DNA from: DATKWV01 sp035529405
GTDB lineage: Bacteria; Planctomycetota; Phycisphaerae; Sedimentisphaerales; Anaerobacaceae
Assembly: GCA_035529405.1 (NCBI GenBank)
Contig: DATKWV010000048.1
Span: 1-10,806, forward strand
Reading direction: 5' to 3'
Length of the DNA: 10,806 bases
Positions 7,253-10,806 of this stretch are shown here, one piece after another; within the stretch, counting starts at the first letter, position 1, and each line of letters begins with the position of its first letter. The notes under the pieces were generated by a model. That model made no database searches and had not been told where the DNA came from. It worked only from the letters and a program-made list of their open reading frames with translations. Position numbers and translations under genes: made by a program.

Positions 7253-7282
7253 GAATCATTCCGGGGGCCCGCTGAACGATTC
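7253..7282 (-). other. Hairpin starting one base after the purA stop codon
   Basis: On the transcribed strand GAATCGTTC (7282-7274) can pair with GAATGATTC (7261-7253). That is nine base pairs in RNA including one G-U wobble, with an inner CGG/CCG stem around a GCCC loop. The same position would be an A-C mismatch if the other strand were transcribed, so the fold is better on the sense strand. It is followed by TATAGTACAG rather than a T-run. A 3'-end or processing hairpin is more likely than a standard intrinsic terminator. Confidence 0.55.
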
Positions 7283-7283
7283 G

Positions 7284-8558
7284 TCACCTGATGATTGTCT
7301 GGTCTCGTTTCGGTCCCACACCCGTTATGGTTACAGGTCTGCCTGTTTTTTCTTCTATGAACCTGATATAGTCACGGGTGTTTTGAGGCAGGCTGTCAAA
7401 ATCCTTTACGCCGCTTATATCATTGTCCCAGCCCGGCAGCGTTTTGTAAACACATTCGACCTCTGACAGTCTGTCCGAGTTTGCCGGAAAGAATGTGGTT
7501 TCTTTGCCGTTTATCCTGTAGGCGGTACAGACCTTGATTTCCTTCAGGCCGGTGAGTGTATCCAGGTGTACAAGGGCCAGCGAATCTATTCCCCCAATGG
7601 TCGCCGAGTACAATACAGCCACGGCGTCGAACCAGCCGCACCTTCGCGGCCTGCCGGTGGTCGTACCGTATTCATGTCCGCGCTGGCGAATGTATTGGCC
7701 TGTTTCGTTGTCCTGCTCGGTCGGAAACGGGCCTGCCCCCACCCTTGTTGTGTACGCCTTTATCACGCCCACAAACTCGTCTACCATCTTAGCCGGAATT
7801 CCGCAGCCGGCTGACATGCCTAATGAGCTTGAGTTCGAGCTGGTTACGAAAGGAAATGTCCCGTGGTCAATATCCAGAAGCGAACCCTGGGCACCTTCAA
7901 AAAGAACAGATTTGCCGTCGGCAATTGCCTTGTGCAGAAACTGCGTTGTGTCGGTTATGTAGGCACGAAACTTGTCGCCGTAAATCCTGCACTTTTCGTA
8001 AACCTGCTCGAAGCTGGTCGGCTCGGCGTTATAAACAGCGGCAAAGACCTTGTTTTTGTAATCAACAATACTGCGCAGCTTTGCGCAGAGCTTCTCGGGC
8101 TGCCTCAAATCCGACATGCGCACCGCGTAATTCCTGCTTACCTTGTCGGCGTAACAAGGACCGATTCCCCGAACCGTAGTGCCCAGTTTGTCTTTACCTA
8201 ATGATTGTTCGCGCAACTGGTCTTCTGTTTTGTGATAGTCCAGCACAAGATGGGCGTTCTCGCTTATGAACAGGCGTTTCTCAAGTGTGATACCCTCTCT
8301 GGCGAGGTTTTCGATTTCCTCTGTCAGGCACTGCGGGTCCACCACCACCCCGTTGCCGATTACGCAGACGATATTGGGTCTTACGGCGCCGCTGGGCAGC
8401 AAGTGCAGGGCGAATTTAGTCTCGTTTACAACAACGGTGTGGCCTGCGTTGGCGCCGCCGTTGTAACGCACCACAATATCCTTGTTCTCGGCAAGAATAT
8501 CGACAATTTTACCCTTGCCCTCGTCTCCCCATTGTAACCCGACAACGCACGTATTCAT
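7284..8558 (-). CDS. purA: Adenylosuccinate synthetase
   Basis: PurA joins IMP and aspartate using GTP, the first committed step from IMP to AMP in the cytoplasm. The 424-residue length is normal. Visible signatures are the N-terminal QWGDEGKGK loop (9-17) with catalytic Asp12; NGGANAGHT (33-41) with His40; GTTVRGIGPCYADK (126-139); VLFEGAQGSLLDIDHGTFPFVTSS split as EGAQGSLLDID and HGTFPFVTSS; TTRVGAGPFPTE; and the C-terminal TGRPRRCGW and GPKRDQTI blocks. The usual GTTGRGIGP has Val129 in place of the second Gly. The start is ATG with GGGAA nine bases upstream. It has its own promoter and a foldable leader of about 100 bases, so it probably begins a long transcript. It is unlinked to other purine genes here. 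Confidence 0.97.
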   Translation of the reverse strand: MNTCVVGLQWGDEGKGKIVDILAENKDIVVRYNGGANAGHTVVVNETKFALHLLPSGAVRPNIVCVIGNGVVVDPQCLTEEIENLAREGITLEKRLFISENAHLVLDYHKTEDQLREQSLGKDKLGTTVRGIGPCYADKVSRNYAVRMSDLRQPEKLCAKLRSIVDYKNKVFAAVYNAEPTSFEQVYEKCRIYGDKFRAYITDTTQFLHKAIADGKSVLFEGAQGSLLDIDHGTFPFVTSSNSSSLGMSAGCGIPAKMVDEFVGVIKAYTTRVGAGPFPTEQDNETGQYIRQRGHEYGTTTGRPRRCGWFDAVAVLYSATIGGIDSLALVHLDTLTGLKEIKVCTAYRINGKETTFFPANSDRLSEVECVYKTLPGWDNDISGVKDFDSLPQNTRDYIRFIEEKTGRPVTITGVGPKRDQTIIR

Positions 8559-8594
8559 TTATATTATGTTCCCGGCAATTGCCTGCAAACTTAA

Positions 8595-8657
8595 ACCGCA
8601 ATACCAAGCAGATAGCGGCCCGGACAGTATCAACACTATCGGCTTAAACATTGCGGT
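8595..8657 (-). promoter_or_regulatory. Structured 5' leader of purA (candidate cis-regulatory RNA)
   Basis: On the transcribed strand ACCGCAAT (8657-8650) and ATTGCGGT (8602-8595) are perfect 8-base complements. Inside them GCCGATAG (8643-8636) can pair with CTATCTGC (8615-8608), leaving one C-U mismatch. A competing small hairpin, GATAGT (8640-8635) with ACTGTC (8628-8623), uses the same GATAG, so two exclusive folds are possible. The 5' arm begins within a few bases of the start site predicted from the promoter at 8669-8697. GTTTAAG occurs twice, beside each outer arm. I do not recognise a known riboswitch class. Confidence 0.45.
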
Positions 8658-8668
8658 CTGTCATGTTC

Positions 8669-8697
8669 ATTCTAATGCACTGTCTGCCTTGTTTCAA
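8669..8697 (-). promoter_or_regulatory. Sigma-70-like promoter for purA
   Basis: On the minus strand a -35 box TTGAAA (8692-8697, 5 of 6 to consensus) and a -10 box TAGAAT (8669-8674, 5 of 6) are separated by exactly 17 bases. The -35 overlaps the TGA of the upstream small membrane gene. Transcription would begin near 8662 and give a leader of about 100 bases before the purA ATG. The predicted start is inferred from spacing, not from data. Confidence 0.7.
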
Positions 8698-9173
8698 CTT
8701 ATTTTTGCCACAACCTCATCGAGCAAAGGGCCTAAATTGTCGTAGTCCTTCTCGCTTACTTTCAGGTCGGTCTCGGTGCCGTCCTTGTTTCTGTACGTAA
8801 TTATGAAAACCCCCTTTTTATCGAATGCCGTTTTGTCTATTTTTTCTATCGAATCGTAGGTCAACTTTTTGCCGTCGCCCAGGACAAGTTCGTTTTCGCC
8901 GGCTGAAAGTTTTTTGTTTCGCACCGCCCGAAGCCGAAATGCCGGCAGTAAAGCGCCGGCAAAAAGCACAACCGGTGCCATCCGGTTAAACAGCATGGTA
9001 TCATCGGGCCTGCCGTCTTTTACATGCTCTTCGTAAAAGCTGCGACGCAGCGACCAGTCATATTTACTCATATAGCCGTCGTAACCGAATACAACCGCAA
9101 AGACGATGCAGAAACCTGTGTAGATTTTGAGATTTGTTTTTCTGTATTTGCTGTACGGCGCTTCCACTGCCAT
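8694..9173 (-). CDS. Small two-helix membrane protein of unknown function
   Basis: I do not recognise this gene. From the ATG at 9173 it encodes 159 residues: a basic N-terminus (SKYRKTNLK), a hydrophobic segment at about 16-34, and a charged loop (about 36-60, with SLRRSFYEEHVKDGRPDD). A second hydrophobic segment lies at about 62-80. A soluble tail (about 86-159) alternates short strands and turns, with LVLGDGKKLTYDSIEKI and GVFIITYRNKDGTETDLKV, and ends in a probable helix. The tail could be a small PH-like fold, but that is a guess from the pattern. GGAGG at 9186-9190 lies 12 bases from this ATG and only six from an in-frame TTG at 9179, so TTG may be the true start; a farther TTG at 9233 looks less likely. 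It follows the radical SAM gene in the same direction, and its stop codon overlaps the purA promoter. Confidence 0.75.
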   Translation of the reverse strand: MAVEAPYSKYRKTNLKIYTGFCIVFAVVFGYDGYMSKYDWSLRRSFYEEHVKDGRPDDTMLFNRMAPVVLFAGALLPAFRLRAVRNKKLSAGENELVLGDGKKLTYDSIEKIDKTAFDKKGVFIITYRNKDGTETDLKVSEKDYDNLGPLLDEVVAKIS

Positions 9174-9249
9174 TTTCAACCATAGCCTCCGGTTTAAGTC
9201 CGTTCCGCGCCGGAAATAGCCGGCTTTCAACAATACCTGTAACTTTCAG

Positions 9250-9263
9250 CCCGACTGGCCGGG
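9250..9263 (-). other. Short inverted repeat directly after the radical SAM stop codon
   Basis: CCCG and CGGG form a 4-base stem around a 6-base loop, beginning at the first base after the TAA at 9264. A second small inverted repeat, GCCGG/CCGGC, lies at 9209-9224 in the same gap. Neither is followed by a T-run. They are too short to call with any certainty alone. Confidence 0.25.
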
Positions 9264-10687
9264 TTATACCCTTAGATATTCATTTTCCCAGATTTTTTCC
9301 GTCAGCGCCTGTAACTGCCGGTCATAGTCTTTCATTATCCCGAAATATTCGGAAGACTCAAGCGCTTCTTTGGCATTTTTATCTTCGGGTTTTGCGTTTT
9401 CAGGCAGTACCGAGTTTCTGAAAATTTCGTAGTGGTCCCTTATCGAGCATGGCATCAGCCAGTTGTGAGGCTTTTTCCAGTTGTCAAAGCCGTATTCACC
9501 CTGCCATTTTCGCCCGTTTTTCATAAAATCCGAGAACAAGGCGTCACACAGCGTTTTGCCGCTGCCGTACAGGTCATAAATATTGTCCGCGTAGTACGGG
9601 ATAAATGCGCACGGTGTCACATTACCGTGCCAGTCGATGTAGAAATATCCGCCGCTTCTGCCATAAGCGATGCAGCCCCTGGAAAGAACACCGCTGTTCC
9701 AGAAATCCGCAAGGCAGTATTTCTTTTCAGCCAGAAGTTTTTCCCACTTTCTGAAAAGCGCAATCCTTTGCTCGGGACGAACCATTAAATCAATCTCGTC
9801 CTTGCCCCTGCCGATGGGCATTAACTGAAACTGCCACATGTAGCACGCCCCCTGCTGCTGGAAGTAAAAGTCATAAAACTCGTCCCTGAGCAGGGTTTCG
9901 ACGTTTTTGCTTGTGGCAGTAACGGAAATGCCGAAAGGAACACCAGCCTGCCTTAGAAGTTCAAAAGTCGCCAGTATCCGCTTATAAACGCCTGGCCTCT
10001 TCTGCCGTCGGTTTCGGCCTCGAAGCCCTCCACTGAAATCGCGGGCGTGACATTCCGGGCTTTTGCCAGTCTTTGGGCGGTTTTGTCGTTGATAACCAGC
10101 CCGTTGGTATATACGAGGAAGTATATGTCGTTATATTTTTCAAAAATATCCAGAAGCGTTTTGCCCTCGCTTTTATACACGAAAGGCTCCCCGCCGCTGA
10201 TGGTTATAAACCGAGCGCCGAAATAATCGTGAACTTCCCTTACCACCCTGTCGACAATCGTAAACGGTATTGTCGCCGCAGTGTCAGAGGCACTGGCCGC
10301 ATAACAGCCGATGCATTTGAGATTGCATTTCTGTGTCGGAGAGAACACGATAAAGGTCGGTGGAAACTGGCCGTATTTTTCTTTGAACCTGTTGGCTGCA
10401 AGGTCTGAATCACTGTCGCGGCGGATAAAGTTTTTTTGAATCAGCACCTTGATTATTTTTTTTGTAATTTCGCCATTGACGTATCCCTTGTCGATGTTCC
10501 TGACTACACAGGAAAGCATTGCCGACATGAACTGGTATCTTCTCAGCCGTACTTTTTCGAGGTCCTCATCGGCGTTGGCTGCGATGCTTTTGTAAATGTA
10601 GTCGTCGATTCTTTTGGCCAGCATGTTCCGCAGATGCTCGTGGCTTACCATTTTGACTAATGTCGAAGAAATGAGTTCTGACCTCAT
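9264..10687 (-). pseudogene. Radical SAM protein with SPASM-like C-terminus, interrupted by a one-base frameshift
   Basis: The first frame (ATG 10687 to about 9990) has an N-terminal helical region, PPTFIVFSPTQKCNLKCIGC with the CxxxCxxC iron-sulphur motif at Cys121, Cys125 and Cys128, the SAM-binding GGEP at 165-168, and YTNG and SVEGFEAETDGRRG. It then runs into a TAA at 9953. The next frame continues the same protein from about 9989 (VYKRILATFELL, GVPFGISVTATS, QFQLMPIGRG) to a TAA at 9264. That half carries a GCIAYGRSGG / GNVTPC / MPCSI cysteine pattern, as in SPASM or twitch cluster domains. One base is missing near 9989-9992, probably a G from GGG in CAG-GGC-GTT; restored, the protein would have 474 residues. 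There is no slippery heptamer, so mutation or sequencing error fits better than programmed shifting. An AGGAG seven bases before ATG 10687 decides the start over an in-frame TTG at 10747. The substrate is unknown. Confidence 0.88.
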
Positions 10688-10762
10688 TTTGCTTCTCCTT
10701 CTTATCAACATTACCACATCAACAAGAAAGCCCGCCCCAGGCTTCAATGAGATTTGACAGCG

Positions 10763-10792
10763 ATTATACCCGAAAGTCCTGTGTTATCTTAA
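10763..10792 (-). promoter_or_regulatory. Sigma-70-like promoter for the radical SAM gene
   Basis: A perfect -10 box TATAAT (10763-10768, minus strand) lies 18 bases from a weaker -35, TTAAGA (10787-10792, 4 of 6). The predicted start near 10756 gives a leader of about 70 bases. That leader includes a small AAGCC/GGCTT hairpin (10728-10744) followed by TTCTTGTT. The AGGAG at 10695-10699 sits seven bases before the ATG. Confidence 0.55.
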
Positions 10793-10806
10793 GATATACA
10801 TCATCG

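Noticed and set aside
7534..7962. A 142-codon open frame on the plus strand
   Set aside because: It is antisense to purA, which is clearly real, and has no start signal or family resemblance.
9953..10000. Programmed ribosomal frameshifting in the radical SAM gene
   Set aside because: No X-XXY-YYZ slippery heptamer or clear downstream structure is seen where the two frames join; a lost G explains it more simply.
10728..10744. An attenuator or terminator in the radical SAM leader
   Set aside because: The stem is only five base pairs and the following tract is interrupted (TTCTTGTT). It is too weak to call.
1..10806. CRISPR array, tRNA genes, insertion sequence or toxin-antitoxin pair
   Set aside because: I saw no regularly spaced repeats, tRNA-like cloverleaf with a TTC loop, transposase motifs, or small paired genes on either strand.

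Overview
The window looks like bacterial chromosomal housekeeping DNA. Every gene I can support lies on the minus strand, so transcription runs from high to low coordinates. PurA, UppS, CdsA, the PhoH ATPase and a short HDIG membrane protein resemble planctomycete sequences, possibly Phycisphaerae. That placement is an inference from remembered sequence flavour, not from a search.

Layout in transcription order: (1) A sigma-70-like promoter (10763-10792) precedes a radical SAM/SPASM-type gene (9264-10687), broken by an apparent one-base deletion near 9990. A small two-helix membrane protein of unknown function (8694-9173) follows. (2) A second, strong promoter (8669-8697) overlaps the end of that gene. 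It leads into a structured purA leader and then a colinear run: purA, uppS, cdsA, phoH-like, HDIG phosphohydrolase-like, ybeY and a CNNM/CorC-type CBS protein. This run combines AMP synthesis, carrier-lipid and phospholipid synthesis, RNA and ribosome maintenance, and possibly cyclic dinucleotide turnover. The last three genes are tightly packed, with an 11-base overlap and then an exact abutment. (3) After a 123-base gap, a Tat-exported aldo/keto reductase (1-834) runs off the left edge. It is noticeably more AT-rich than the rest.

I see no CRISPR array, tRNA, rRNA, insertion sequence or defence locus, and no clear new multi-gene system. The most interesting signals are the promoter-linked, foldable purA leader; inverted repeats that begin 0-1 base after the stop codons of several cistrons; a YbeY whose third metal-binding His is Asp; an HDIG protein lacking the usual extracytoplasmic domain; and an aldo/keto reductase whose catalytic tetrad appears altered. 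All stretches without a gene are shorter than 300 bases.
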